From assembly GCA_951828235.1 (NCBI GenBank), contig OX639965.1:2708129-2772128 (forward strand): a stretch of DNA of 64,000 nt, written 5' to 3'. Every line of letters starts with the position of its first letter. Within the stretch, counting starts at the first letter, position 1. Shown one piece after another: positions 1 through 8,489 of this stretch. This DNA is from an uncultured Gammaproteobacteria bacterium. GTDB lineage: Bacteria > Pseudomonadota > Gammaproteobacteria > Steroidobacterales > Foliamicaceae. The notes below the pieces were generated by a model. The model was not told where the DNA came from. It made no database searches and was given only the letters and a program-made list of their open reading frames with translations. The translations under genes and the position numbers were made by a program.

Positions 1-18
1 CGTACACGAGAGACAGCC

Positions 19-1272
19 ATGGCCACCGAATACCCCGAAATCGCCCGATTCGATCCCCGGCTCGCCGAGGCCCTGCAGGCCGAGGTGACCCGCCAGGAGG
101 ATTTTGTCGAACTCATCGCTTCGGAAAACTATGCCAGCCGCCGCGTCATGGAGGCGCAGGGCTCGGTTCTCACCAACAAGTATGCCGAGGGCTACCCGGG
201 ACGCCGCTATTACGGCGGCTGCGAGCATGTGGACGTCGCCGAATCGCTGGCCATCGAACGCGCGTCGCACCTGTTCGGGGCGGACTACGTCAACGTTCAG
301 CCGCACTCGGGAACGCAGGCCAATACCGCGGCCTACCTGGCTCTCCTGAAGCCGGGCGACAGGATTCTGGGCATGGACCTGAGCCACGGCGGGCATCTCA
401 CGCACGGCTCGCCGGTAAATATTTCCGGGAAGCTGTTTGAGGTCTCGAGTTACGGGCTCGCCCCCGGGACGGAGCTGATCGACTACGACCAGCTGCGCGA
501 TCAGGCCTTGAAACACCGGCCGCACATGATCGTGGGCGGGTTCTCGGCGTATTCGCGCGTCGCCGACTGGAAGATATTCCGCGAGGTCGCCGACGAGGTC
601 GGCGCCTATCTGATGGTGGACATGGCGCACGTGGCGGGGCTGGTTGCGGTGGACGAATACCCCAACCCGACTCCGCTGGCGGACGTGGTGACCAGCACGA
701 CGCACAAGACGTTGCGGGGGCCGCGCGGCGGGCTGATACTGGCGCGCGACAACCCGGAAATCACCAAACGTCTGCGCTCGCTGGTCTTCCCCGGTACCCA
801 GGGAGGACCGCTCATGCATGCCATCGCGGCCAAGGCCGTGGCCTTCCAAGAGGCCCTGCAGCCGGAATTCCGCGACTATCAGCGCCAGGTAAAGAGCAAT
901 GCCGCCGCGCTTGCCGAGGGCCTGAGCGAGAGAGGATTGCGCATCGTTTCCGGCAAGACCGAGAATCACCTGTTTCTCGTCGACCTGAGACAAGCGGGAG
1001 TGACCGGCGCCGAAGCGGAAGAGGCTCTGGACCGCGCGAACATCACGGTCAACAAGAATGCCGTTCCCAACGATCCCCGCCCGCCCATGGTGACGAGCGG
1101 CTTGCGCCTCGGTACGCCTGCCTGCACGACCCGCGGTTTCGGCGGGGCGGAAATGGCATTGCTGGCGGATTCGATTGCCTCGGTGGTGGAAAGCCCCGAT
1201 GATGAAGCCCTGATTGCGCGCGTGCGGGAACGGGTGCTGGAGACCTGCCGGCGTTTTCCGGTTTACTCCTAG
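19..1272 (+). CDS. glyA: Serine hydroxymethyltransferase
   Basis: Cytosolic PLP enzyme that interconverts serine and glycine while loading one-carbon units on tetrahydrofolate. The 417-residue product has the usual family length. The PLP lysine is visible as K230 in [13 protein letters not shown], and the N-terminal [14 protein letters not shown] and [15 protein letters not shown] blocks are the standard SHMT signatures. ATG at 19 fits the family start. Its stop is only 5 bases before the GTG used by ribD, so it probably heads or belongs to the riboflavin operon. In many gammaproteobacteria nrdR lies between glyA and ribD; it is absent here. The upstream promoter lies outside the window. Confidence 0.97.
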   Translation: MATEYPEIARFDPRLAEALQAEVTRQEDFVELIASENYASRRVMEAQGSVLTNKYAEGYPGRRYYGGCEHVDVAESLAIERASHLFGADYVNVQPHSGTQANTAAYLALLKPGDRILGMDLSHGGHLTHGSPVNISGKLFEVSSYGLAPGTELIDYDQLRDQALKHRPHMIVGGFSAYSRVADWKIFREVADEVGAYLMVDMAHVAGLVAVDEYPNPTPLADVVTSTTHKTLRGPRGGLILARDNPEITKRLRSLVFPGTQGGPLMHAIAAKAVAFQEALQPEFRDYQRQVKSNAAALAEGLSERGLRIVSGKTENHLFLVDLRQAGVTGAEAEEALDRANITVNKNAVPNDPRPPMVTSGLRLGTPACTTRGFGGAEMALLADSIASVVESPDDEALIARVRERVLETCRRFPVYS

Positions 1273-1277
1273 TTGTC

Positions 1278-2432
1278 GTGTCACCTCCGGCGCAAAGTGC
1301 CATATCCGGCCAGGCTGCCGATCCACGCGTGGATCGGCGCTGGATGATGGTGGCGCTGGAGCTGGCCGGCAGGGGACTGAACACCGCCGATCCCAATCCA
1401 CGCGTCGGCTGCGTCCTGGTAAGGGACGGCCAACTTGTCGGCAGCGGATGGCATCGGCGAACAGGCGAAGACCACGCCGAAATTATTGCGCTGAAGGAGG
1501 CCGGTACGGCGGCGAAGGGCGCTACCTGCTACGTATCCCTGGAGCCTTGCGCGCACACTGGCCGTACCGGTCCCTGCGCGGATGCCCTGGTGGCCGCCGG
1601 AATATCTCGCGTGTTGTTCGCTGTGACCGACCCGAACACCAGCGTCCGGGGGGCAGGCGCGCTGCGGCTGCGGGAGGCCGGCATCGAGGTCCGGACGGGA
1701 TTGCTGGAAGCGGAAGCGCGGGAGCTGAACCCCGGTTACTTCTCGCGCTGGGAACGGGGCCGGCCCTGGGTGCGGGCCAAGCTGGCCGCCAGTCTTGATG
1801 GCCGCACCGCACTGCCAAACCGAGTTAGCCAGTGGATTACCTCTCCCGAGGCGCGTCACGACGGACACGGCTGGCGGGCCCGCAGTTCGGCGGTGCTCAC
1901 CGGTATCGGGACCTTGCTGGCCGATGATCCGCGCCTGGATGCGCGGCGCGAGGACCTTGGCGAAATCTGCCCCCCCGCACGCGTGGTAGTGGATTCGAAA
2001 TTGCAGACGCCGCCCGGTGCCCGGCTGTTCACGCGACCCGGCGACATCCACCTGTTGCATTGCGCGCCGGATGATGAGGCCCTGCGGCGCAAAGCCGCGG
2101 ACCTGTCGAAGGCGGGCGCTGATGTGCGCAGATTGGCTGCGGGCAGCAATGGCCGGGTATCGCTTCCGACAGTAATGGAACTGCTCGCGGACATGGAAAT
2201 GAACGAAATCCACGTGGAGGCGGGCGCGATTCTTTGCGGCGCGCTTCTGGAAGAGAAACTCATCGACGAGGTAGTCCTGTATACGGCGCCGGTACTGCTC
2301 GGTGACGGCGGTGCCGGGCTGTTCCGGCTGGCGCCTTTTGAGGACATGAGCCAGCGCCCGTCATTCCGGGTGCTGGAAGCGGGCAGGGTGGGGCCGGACG
2401 TGCGGCTGATACTCGCGCCCGCGGGGGACTGA
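1278..2432 (+). CDS. ribD: Bifunctional riboflavin biosynthesis deaminase/reductase RibD
   Basis: Cytosolic enzyme for the second and third steps of riboflavin synthesis: deamination of the GTP cyclohydrolase II product, then NADPH-dependent ribosyl reduction. The N-terminal half carries the zinc deaminase motif (HAE at about 66-68, PCAHTGRTGPC at about 90-100). The C-terminal half, from about residue 160, is the RibD reductase domain. The reading frame opens with GTG at 1278 (384 aa), giving about 20 residues before the family core; the two ATG codons from 1344 would start almost at the core (MMVALELAGRGL) and are possible alternative starts. It sits 5 bases after glyA and 1 base before ribE. 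Confidence 0.95.
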   Translation: MSPPAQSAISGQAADPRVDRRWMMVALELAGRGLNTADPNPRVGCVLVRDGQLVGSGWHRRTGEDHAEIIALKEAGTAAKGATCYVSLEPCAHTGRTGPCADALVAAGISRVLFAVTDPNTSVRGAGALRLREAGIEVRTGLLEAEARELNPGYFSRWERGRPWVRAKLAASLDGRTALPNRVSQWITSPEARHDGHGWRARSSAVLTGIGTLLADDPRLDARREDLGEICPPARVVVDSKLQTPPGARLFTRPGDIHLLHCAPDDEALRRKAADLSKAGADVRRLAAGSNGRVSLPTVMELLADMEMNEIHVEAGAILCGALLEEKLIDEVVLYTAPVLLGDGGAGLFRLAPFEDMSQRPSFRVLEAGRVGPDVRLILAPAGD

Positions 2433-2433
2433 A

Positions 2434-3027
2434 ATGTTCACGGGCATTGTTCAGACTATCGGCAGCGTCCGGGAGGTGGAGACCTTCGAAAGCGGCGACC
2501 GGCGTCTGCGCATAGACGCGCAGGGAATTGCCGCGCCGGCGCTGGAAATCGGCGCCAGTCTTTGCGTCAGCGGCATCTGCCTGACAATCGTGGGATCCGC
2601 TGACGGCATCGTGGACGTGGACGTGTCGGCGCGAACGCTGGCCGACACGGCGCTCGGCGAATGGCTTGCCGGACACAGGGTCAACCTGGAGCCGGCCCTC
2701 GCGGCCGGAGACGCGCTGGGAGGGCACTTTGTGATGGGTCACGTGGACGGCGCCGCGGATGTCGTTCGACGTCGCGAGGACGGGCGCTCCGTCGAACTGG
2801 CCCTGTCTGTCGCCGCGGAGCTGAGAAAATTCGTCGCACCCAAGGGGTCGGTTGCGCTGGACGGTGTGAGCCTGACCATCAATGATGTCCTGAAAAACTC
2901 GTTTACGGTCAACCTGGTGCCGCACACGCTCGAGGAAACCACGCTGTCCGATTGCCGCGTCGGGAGCCGGCTCAACCTCGAAGTCGATATCATTGCGCGT
3001 TACGCGGCGCGATTGCTAGAGTCGTGA
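2434..3027 (+). CDS. ribE: Riboflavin synthase alpha chain
   Basis: Catalyses dismutation of two 6,7-dimethyl-8-ribityllumazines to riboflavin plus the pyrimidine precursor; works with RibH in the cytosol. At 197 aa it has the expected length and the two-fold lumazine-binding repeat: MFTGIVQTIGSV opens the first half and the second half begins near residue 98 (GHFVMGHVDGAADV). The C-terminal helix KVDIIARYAARLLE-like segment is the trimer helix. ATG at 2434 lies one base after the ribD stop, so translation is probably coupled. Confidence 0.96.
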   Translation: MFTGIVQTIGSVREVETFESGDRRLRIDAQGIAAPALEIGASLCVSGICLTIVGSADGIVDVDVSARTLADTALGEWLAGHRVNLEPALAAGDALGGHFVMGHVDGAADVVRRREDGRSVELALSVAAELRKFVAPKGSVALDGVSLTINDVLKNSFTVNLVPHTLEETTLSDCRVGSRLNLEVDIIARYAARLLES

Positions 3028-3053
3028 CACGCTCCCGGAGCGCCGAACCCACC

Positions 3054-4151
3054 ATGTTCTCCAGCATCGAAGAAATCATTGCAGAAATAAGCGCGGGCCG
3101 CATGGTCATCATCGTCGATGACGAGGACCGCGAGAACGAGGGCGATCTGGTGATGGCCGCGTCAAGTGTCACCGCCCCGGACATCAACTACATGAGCCTG
3201 CACGGCCGCGGCCTGATCTGCCTGACGCTCACACCCGAGCATTGCCGTCAGCTGCGCCTGCCGCTGATGGTGGCGGACACCAACGTGCAGCGCAGCACCA
3301 ATTTCACGGTTTCAATCGAGGCGGCGGAGGGTGTTACAACGGGAATTTCCGCGCATGATCGGGCGCATACCATCCGGGTGGCTGCCGCACCGGGCGCGCG
3401 TGCGGAGGACCTTCGCCAGCCCGGACACGTCTTCCCGGTCATGGCGCAGCCCGGCGGCGTGCTCAGCCGCGCCGGCCACACCGAGGCGGGCTGCGACCTG
3501 GCGCGCCTCGCCGGAATGCCGCCCTCCGCGGCAATTGTGGAGATCCTCAATGCTGACGGCAGCATGGCGCGGCGCCCCCAGCTGGAGAAATTCGCCACCA
3601 AAAGAGGACTGAAGATCGGCAGCATCGCGGACCTGATCCGCTACCGTCTCGAAAAGGACAAGTTTGTCGAACGCCTGGAAGAACGGAATGCCCGTACGCG
3701 CTTTGGACCCTGCAGGCTGATTGCCTACGAGGACCAGGTCGCGCGGACGGTCCACCTCGCGCTGGTGCATGGCGATCTCCGCAAGACCGACGCACCGCTG
3801 GTTCGGGTGCACGTTCATAACACGCTGCGCGATTCGGCGGGCGTGCAGGCAGACCTGGGCTGGCCGTTCGACGCGGCGCTTAGCCAGATTTTTGCATCTC
3901 CCGCGGGTGTGGCCGTCCTCTTGTGCTATGAGGAATCACCTCGAAGCATGATGGCCGCCATGTCGTCGCTGAATGGCCCGTCCAGGTCCGGCGGCGATGG
4001 AGGCAGCGACTTGCGAACCATTGGGGCCGGCGCGCAGATTCTTCGCGACCTCGGGTTGACGCGAATGCGGGTTCTGGGAGCTCCCCGGAATATACATGCG
4101 CTTTCGGGGTTCGATCTGGAAATCGTCAAGTTCGTCGACGCGGGGGACTAG
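3054..4151 (+). CDS. ribB: 3,4-dihydroxy-2-butanone 4-phosphate synthase with degenerate RibA-like domain (RibBX type)
   Basis: The N-terminal about 200 residues are a full RibB domain making the four-carbon unit of lumazine from ribulose 5-phosphate ([12 protein letters not shown] acidic motif, [22 protein letters not shown] substrate block seen in parts). The remaining about 155 residues align with GTP cyclohydrolase II but lack its zinc cysteines: where RibA has the C-x2-G...C-x-C cluster this protein has [20 protein letters not shown]. This matches the proteobacterial RibBX variant, whose second domain is not a working cyclohydrolase. ATG at 3054 is chosen because [12 protein letters not shown] is the family start; the frame is open further upstream inside ribE. 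A functional ribA must lie elsewhere. Confidence 0.93.
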   Translation: MFSSIEEIIAEISAGRMVIIVDDEDRENEGDLVMAASSVTAPDINYMSLHGRGLICLTLTPEHCRQLRLPLMVADTNVQRSTNFTVSIEAAEGVTTGISAHDRAHTIRVAAAPGARAEDLRQPGHVFPVMAQPGGVLSRAGHTEAGCDLARLAGMPPSAAIVEILNADGSMARRPQLEKFATKRGLKIGSIADLIRYRLEKDKFVERLEERNARTRFGPCRLIAYEDQVARTVHLALVHGDLRKTDAPLVRVHVHNTLRDSAGVQADLGWPFDAALSQIFASPAGVAVLLCYEESPRSMMAAMSSLNGPSRSGGDGGSDLRTIGAGAQILRDLGLTRMRVLGAPRNIHALSGFDLEIVKFVDAGD

Positions 4152-4155
4152 TGAC

Positions 4156-4620
4156 ATGTCACCGGAAGCCGCGGCCCCAAAGACATCCAGTCTGAAGGTC
4201 CTGATCGTTACGGCGGACTTCTACGAAGACCTTGGCGAGCGACTGGAAAAGGGCGCCCTACGCCGCTTTCTGGAGGCCGGAGTGCCCAGCGAGCGAATCC
4301 TGCTCCGGAGAGTGCCGGGCTGCTGGGAACTCCCGCTGGCGGTGCAACGACTGATACGGCGTCATGCGCCGGACGCCGTGGCCGCTCTGGGCGTGCTCAT
4401 TCGGGGCGAAACCGACCACTACGATCATATCGCGCGGGAGAGCTGTGCCGGGCTGATGCGGGTAGGCCTTGAAGAGGAAGTCCATGTCGCCCTGGGCGTA
4501 CTGACCTGCCGGGACCGCGCACAGGCCGAAGAGCGCTGCGGCGTGCGGAGCCCGGAGCACAACAAGGGACGCGAGGCCGCCAACGCGATCCTTCGCATGC
4601 TGCCCACGGAAGCCTCCTGA
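4156..4620 (+). CDS. ribH: 6,7-dimethyl-8-ribityllumazine synthase
   Basis: Condenses the pyrimidine intermediate with dihydroxybutanone phosphate, the penultimate riboflavin step; it usually assembles as an icosahedral or pentameric shell. 154 aa from ATG 4156. Family landmarks are RVPGCWELPLAVQ, GVLIRGETDHYDHIARES containing the conserved histidine, and the C-terminal NKGREAANAIL. The frame extends upstream into ribB, but the 4156 start follows the ribB stop by 4 bases and gives the normal N-terminus. One deviation is that the usual short turn after VLIRG is replaced by ETDHYDH, within known variation. Confidence 0.95.
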   Translation: MSPEAAAPKTSSLKVLIVTADFYEDLGERLEKGALRRFLEAGVPSERILLRRVPGCWELPLAVQRLIRRHAPDAVAALGVLIRGETDHYDHIARESCAGLMRVGLEEEVHVALGVLTCRDRAQAEERCGVRSPEHNKGREAANAILRMLPTEAS

Positions 4621-4623
4621 CCC

Positions 4624-5064
4624 GTGCGTTGGGAGCGCCGCCGCCGGGCCCGCCGGCTACTGGTTCAGGCGCTGTACCAGCAACAGCTCGCCGGTTCCGA
4701 TGCGGACGAAATACTGGCTCAGTTTCGCCTGCGCGAGGACTACCGCCAAGCGGATACGGAGTTCTTCAGGGATCTCCTTCGCGCCGCAACGGCGGGACTC
4801 GAAGAGCTGGACCGGCAGATCTCGACCGCCAGCGATATCCCCACCGAGCGAATCGACCCGGTTGAGCGGGCAGTTCTCTGGAGCGCCCTGGCAGAAATGC
4901 AGGGCAGCGATACGCGCCGGGCAGTAGTCATCAACGAGGCGATCGAACTGGCCCGTGAATTCGGCGCCGACCAGGGTTACCGTTTCGTCAACGCAGTGCT
5001 GGATCGCTGGGCCAGGGCCAATCCCGAAAGCCAACGCGGTGCGGAATCCGATCATGCCGGCTGA
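4624..5064 (+). CDS. nusB: Transcription antitermination factor NusB
   Basis: Binds boxA RNA together with NusE/S10 and supports rRNA antitermination. 146 aa from a GTG at 4624, three bases after the ribH stop; the basic start RRRARRLLVQALYQQQLAG is the NusB helix 1 signature and the C-terminal AVVINEAIELAREFG...YRFVNAVLD block is diagnostic. The ribH-nusB-thiL-pgpA order is conserved in gammaproteobacteria, which supports the call. The 3' end overlaps the thiL start. Confidence 0.95.
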   Translation: MRWERRRRARRLLVQALYQQQLAGSDADEILAQFRLREDYRQADTEFFRDLLRAATAGLEELDRQISTASDIPTERIDPVERAVLWSALAEMQGSDTRRAVVINEAIELAREFGADQGYRFVNAVLDRWARANPESQRGAESDHAG

Positions 5065-6037
5065 GAAGGAAGATCGGCTGATCGAGACCGTGTTTGCCCG
5101 TCATTCGGCGGATGGCGAACAGGTATTGATCGGACCGGGAGACGACGCCGCCATGCTCCGCTGTCCCCCTGGGGAGCAGTTGCTGATCACCACGGACACG
5201 TTGAACGAGGGGGTGCATTTTCCCGCCGGGACACCCGCTCATGCCATAGGTCACCGGGCATTGGCCGTCAGCCTCAGCGACCTGGCGGCAATGGCCGCGC
5301 GGCCGCTTTGGGCCGTCGTAACGCTATCCGTTCCTGCCGTGGACGCGGAATGGCTGCGCGATTTCTCCGACGGACTTTATTCGCTGGCCGACGAGATTGG
5401 CGTGCGGATTGTGGGCGGGGACTTCGTGCGCGGCCCGCTCAGCATCACCGTGACCGCGCATGGTTCCACTCGGAAAGCAGCGGTGTTGCGCCGGGGAGGG
5501 GGCAGCGAGGGTGACGGCATCTGGGTATCCGGCTTCCTTGGTGATGCAGCCGCCGGCCTGGAGGTGATCAAGCATCGCCTGGAAGGAAGGGAGGTCCCGG
5601 GAGCGACGCGCAGTTCCGCTGAGGAAGCCCTGGTTCGCCGCTTCTGCTACCCGCAACCGCGTATAGAACTGGGCGCGCATCTCAGCGGAATCGCAAGCGC
5701 CTGCATGGACCTGTCCGATGGCCTGATGATGGATCTGCCGCGTCTGCTGCGACACAGCCAGGTGCAAGGGCGCATTGCGGCGGAGATCCTCCCGGTCTCA
5801 GGCGCGCTGCGCGAATTCGCCGACCGGGACGATGCATACCGGTTGGCGCTGGCGGGCGGGGACGACTACGAGCTTTGCTTTACCGTCCCTCCCGACAACG
5901 AGCATCGATTGAAATCCTTGCCTGGTGAGCCTGAGCTTACCCGTATTGGCGAGCTGCACCGGGGAGAAGGACTTGTCCTGACGCGCGGGGGGAAGGCCTG
6001 GGAACCGGCGGATTCCGGTTTTCGCCATTTTTGGTGA
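5054..6037 (+). CDS. thiL: Thiamine-monophosphate kinase
   Basis: ATP-dependent phosphorylation of thiamine phosphate to thiamine pyrophosphate, the last step of cofactor synthesis. 327 aa from ATG 5054, which overlaps the end of nusB by 11 bases. Visible motifs are the N-terminal IGPGDDAAML metal/ATP site, ITTDTLNEGVHF, HRALAVSLSDLAAMAA, and the C-terminal ALAGGDDYELCFT, all standard for ThiL/PurM-type kinases. The frame is open upstream to 4955 inside nusB, but MPAEKEDRLIETVFAR gives the family-like N-terminus. Confidence 0.95.
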   Translation: MPAEKEDRLIETVFARHSADGEQVLIGPGDDAAMLRCPPGEQLLITTDTLNEGVHFPAGTPAHAIGHRALAVSLSDLAAMAARPLWAVVTLSVPAVDAEWLRDFSDGLYSLADEIGVRIVGGDFVRGPLSITVTAHGSTRKAAVLRRGGGSEGDGIWVSGFLGDAAAGLEVIKHRLEGREVPGATRSSAEEALVRRFCYPQPRIELGAHLSGIASACMDLSDGLMMDLPRLLRHSQVQGRIAAEILPVSGALREFADRDDAYRLALAGGDDYELCFTVPPDNEHRLKSLPGEPELTRIGELHRGEGLVLTRGGKAWEPADSGFRHFW

Positions 6038-6495
6038 AAGGGCGGCTCATTCAACTTGCGGGCTCAGGGCTGGGGCTCGGCCGCTTGCCCGTGGCGCCGG
6101 GCACCTGGGGCTCGCTTGGGGGCCTGCTGATCTGGTGGCTTACGCTGCCGATGGGCCGAGGCTTGCAGGCGCTATTGCTGATCGGCGCCGCAGTGCCCGC
6201 CGCCTTCATCTGTGGCGCCTGCGCCCGCAGGGCCGGCCGGGAAGACCCTTCCTTTATCGTCCTTGACGAAGTGCTGGGCATGTACCTGGCACTGTTGTTC
6301 CTGACTCCGTCGTTGCCGTGGGTCCTGGCGGCCTTCGTACTGTTCCGGTTGCTCGATATCCTCAAGCCCTGGCCGGTAAGCCTGATGGAGAAGAGATTTA
6401 CCGGGGGAGCCGCCATCCTTCTGGATGATCTCGTGGCGGGGGCATTGGCAGCATTAGTAATCATCATATTACAGACGCTTATAACAATAGCCTGA
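6034..6495 (+). CDS. pgpA: Phosphatidylglycerophosphatase A
   Basis: Inner-membrane phosphatase that removes phosphate from phosphatidylglycerophosphate to give phosphatidylglycerol. 153 aa from the GTG at 6034, whose GTGA overlaps the thiL TGA; a TTG at 6031 is the only nearby alternative. Landmarks are GSGLGLGRLPVAPGTWGSL at the N-terminus, EDPSFIVLDEVLGM (metal-binding acidic residues) and DILKPWPV, with three or four hydrophobic segments. Gene order thiL-pgpA is conserved. Its stop overlaps the start of the MFS gene (TGATG). Confidence 0.95.
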   Translation: MKGRLIQLAGSGLGLGRLPVAPGTWGSLGGLLIWWLTLPMGRGLQALLLIGAAVPAAFICGACARRAGREDPSFIVLDEVLGMYLALLFLTPSLPWVLAAFVLFRLLDILKPWPVSLMEKRFTGGAAILLDDLVAGALAALVIIILQTLITIA

Positions 6496-7703
6496 TGGTA
6501 AGAATCAATAACGGACGTATCGGGGCGATCATTGTTATCGTTACCGTGATTCATGCCCTCAGCCCTCTCGCCATGCAGATATTCGTGCCGGCGCTGCCGA
6601 GTATCCGGGCCAGCTTTTCCGCCACGGTGGCCGACACGCAATGGGTGATTTCCGGTTTTTCCGCGGCACTCGCTTTCGCCATGCTCGCCTATGGCCCAAT
6701 CTCCGACCGTTATGGGCGAAGGCGGGTCGTCCTGTTGGGGCTGACGGTGTTCTGTATCGGCTCCGCCATCAGTTACTGGGCCGATTCACTGGCCATGCTG
6801 GTACTGGGACGGGTGGTGCAGGCGGTGGGCGTGGCGGCGGGATCCACAATGGCTCGCGCGGTGGCGGCGGACGTGATTCCGCCGGAGAAACTGGCGCGCG
6901 CAGTGAGTTTCATGACCATGGCGCTGGTCATGGGCCCCATGGTGGCGCCGGTCATCGCCGGCTATCTCGTTACCGCGGCGGGTTGGCGGAGCATTGCGCT
7001 GTTGCTTGGCGCGGTTTCCGCTCTGCTGCTGCTCATGGCCATCAAGTGGATGCCGGAAACCCACAGGCTCGAGCGTGGAAAGCCGGTTTCAGCGGTTGGG
7101 AACGACAAATCGTCGAGCGGAAAATCGCCTTTCCTTACCCCGGCGTTTATCGGCCATCTGACGGTCCTGATCGCCGTCCAGGTGGGGGTGTACGGCTATC
7201 TGTCCGCCTCCCCGTATCTGGTCATCGATCGGCTTGGTTATGAGCCGTTTGAATTCGGCTACGTGTTCATCTACCTGACAGGCGGATATCTGCTGGGCAC
7301 CGCATTCTCCGGCTGGGGCGTCGTGTCCAGTCGCGCGCTGTTGGCCTGCGGAATCCTGTCGTACGCAATCGGAGGCGGCCTGATGCTGGGTCTGGCGGCA
7401 AATGGCGTTGTCAACCTGTACTCGCTCGTTGGCCCGGCCATCATGCTCAGTTTCGCCAACGGCATTTCCCAGCCGCAGTGCATGGCGGCTGCGCTTTCGG
7501 TAGCGCCCCAGCGCCGGGGAGCCGCTTCCAGCATCGTCGGCTTTTCGCAGATCATGGCGGGCGGCGTGGGCTTTCAGCTCATGGGCTGGCTGCCGAGCGG
7601 CTCTCCGACTCCGATGACCATGCTCATTTGTGCCTGCGCGGTGACCGGCGGCATCGGCCTGCTGATGATCTACCTGCGGCCTCTGGCCGCTTCCCCGGCT
7701 TGA
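6495..7703 (+). CDS. MFS drug-resistance transporter, Bcr/CflA-like
   Basis: 402-residue, 12-helix inner-membrane transporter. The start resembles Bcr/CflA proteins (MQIFVPALPSIRASF after the first half of TM1), the loop 2-3 signature GPISDRYGRRRV is clear, and TM5 carries the GPMVAPVIAGYL motif C of drug/proton antiporters. It is translationally coupled to pgpA through TGATG, but function is probably unrelated. A likely role is efflux of small toxic compounds; the substrate cannot be read from the sequence. Confidence 0.88.
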   Translation: MVRINNGRIGAIIVIVTVIHALSPLAMQIFVPALPSIRASFSATVADTQWVISGFSAALAFAMLAYGPISDRYGRRRVVLLGLTVFCIGSAISYWADSLAMLVLGRVVQAVGVAAGSTMARAVAADVIPPEKLARAVSFMTMALVMGPMVAPVIAGYLVTAAGWRSIALLLGAVSALLLLMAIKWMPETHRLERGKPVSAVGNDKSSSGKSPFLTPAFIGHLTVLIAVQVGVYGYLSASPYLVIDRLGYEPFEFGYVFIYLTGGYLLGTAFSGWGVVSSRALLACGILSYAIGGGLMLGLAANGVVNLYSLVGPAIMLSFANGISQPQCMAAALSVAPQRRGAASSIVGFSQIMAGGVGFQLMGWLPSGSPTPMTMLICACAVTGGIGLLMIYLRPLAASPA

Positions 7704-7745
7704 TCGGCGGGCGGCAAGGCCGCGGCGTCCGGGCAAAGAACGGGC

Positions 7746-8489
7746 CTATTCGCCCACGACAGGATTCACCAGGCTGCCGATACCCTGGATCCGCACTTCG
7801 ACCGTATCGCCCTGCATGACGTCGGACAGGCCGCGCGGAGTCCCGGTGGAAATGATGGCTCCCGGCGCCAGAGTCATGAACTCGGAGAACCACTCGATCA
7901 GCGACGGAATGTTGAAAATCAGGTCGCGCGTGTTGCCGTCCTGGCGCAATTCACCGTTCACGCGTGTCTGAATCGACATCTCGTGCGGGTTGGAAATGTC
8001 GGCCGCATCGACGATCCAGGGACCTACCGGGCCGAAGGTATCGAAGCCCTTGGCCTTGATGGGCGGGCGATAGAAGTTCCCGACGAAGTCACGCACCGTG
8101 AAGTCGTTGCAGATGGTGTAGCCGGATACGTGGGCCATCGCGTCATCACGGCTGACGCGGCGGGCCTCGCGTCCTATGACGACGCCCAGTTCACCCTCGT
8201 AGTGCATGTACCGCACTCCGGCGGGCCGAACCACCTCGGCCAGGTGGCCTGTGACGGAGGACGGGTTCTTGATGAAGGGTATGGGTTCCGTGGGGAGTTC
8301 CGCGAATTTCAGTTCGCGGGCGTGATCGGCGAAATTCAGGGCCAGACCGTATATGACCGTGTGCGCCGGCGGAAGCCAGCGCCAGGCCCCGGGCTCATAC
8401 GGTTCTCCGCCGGGCAGCCGGAAACCGCCGTCCTCGGCCACCGTTACGTCCCGGGCCTGCCCGTCCACTTCGATACGTGCCCTCTTCAT
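7746..8489 (-). CDS. Fumarylacetoacetate hydrolase-family protein
   Basis: 247 aa from an ATG whose ATGA overlaps the stop of the acetoacetyl-CoA synthetase gene. The frame is open 13 codons further upstream, but MKRARIEVDG is the better start. It has the FAH C-terminal fold: metal ligands in HYEGELGVVIG and DVVDD-equivalent NDFTVRDF, plus KGFDTFGPVGPWIV and GAIISTGTPRG. Family members cleave or decarboxylate/isomerise 2-oxo acids with a divalent metal (HpaG-like, acylpyruvase-like). With its upstream partner it could form part of an aromatic or acetoacetate breakdown route; the exact substrate is not determinable. Confidence 0.85.
   Translation of the reverse strand: MKRARIEVDGQARDVTVAEDGGFRLPGGEPYEPGAWRWLPPAHTVIYGLALNFADHARELKFAELPTEPIPFIKNPSSVTGHLAEVVRPAGVRYMHYEGELGVVIGREARRVSRDDAMAHVSGYTICNDFTVRDFVGNFYRPPIKAKGFDTFGPVGPWIVDAADISNPHEMSIQTRVNGELRQDGNTRDLIFNIPSLIEWFSEFMTLAPGAIISTGTPRGLSDVMQGDTVEVRIQGIGSLVNPVVGE

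Noticed and set aside
3028..3053. Possible FMN riboswitch before ribB
   Set aside because: Only 26 bases lie between ribE and ribB; the roughly 140-base RFN element cannot fit, and no RFN-like blocks are seen inside ribE.
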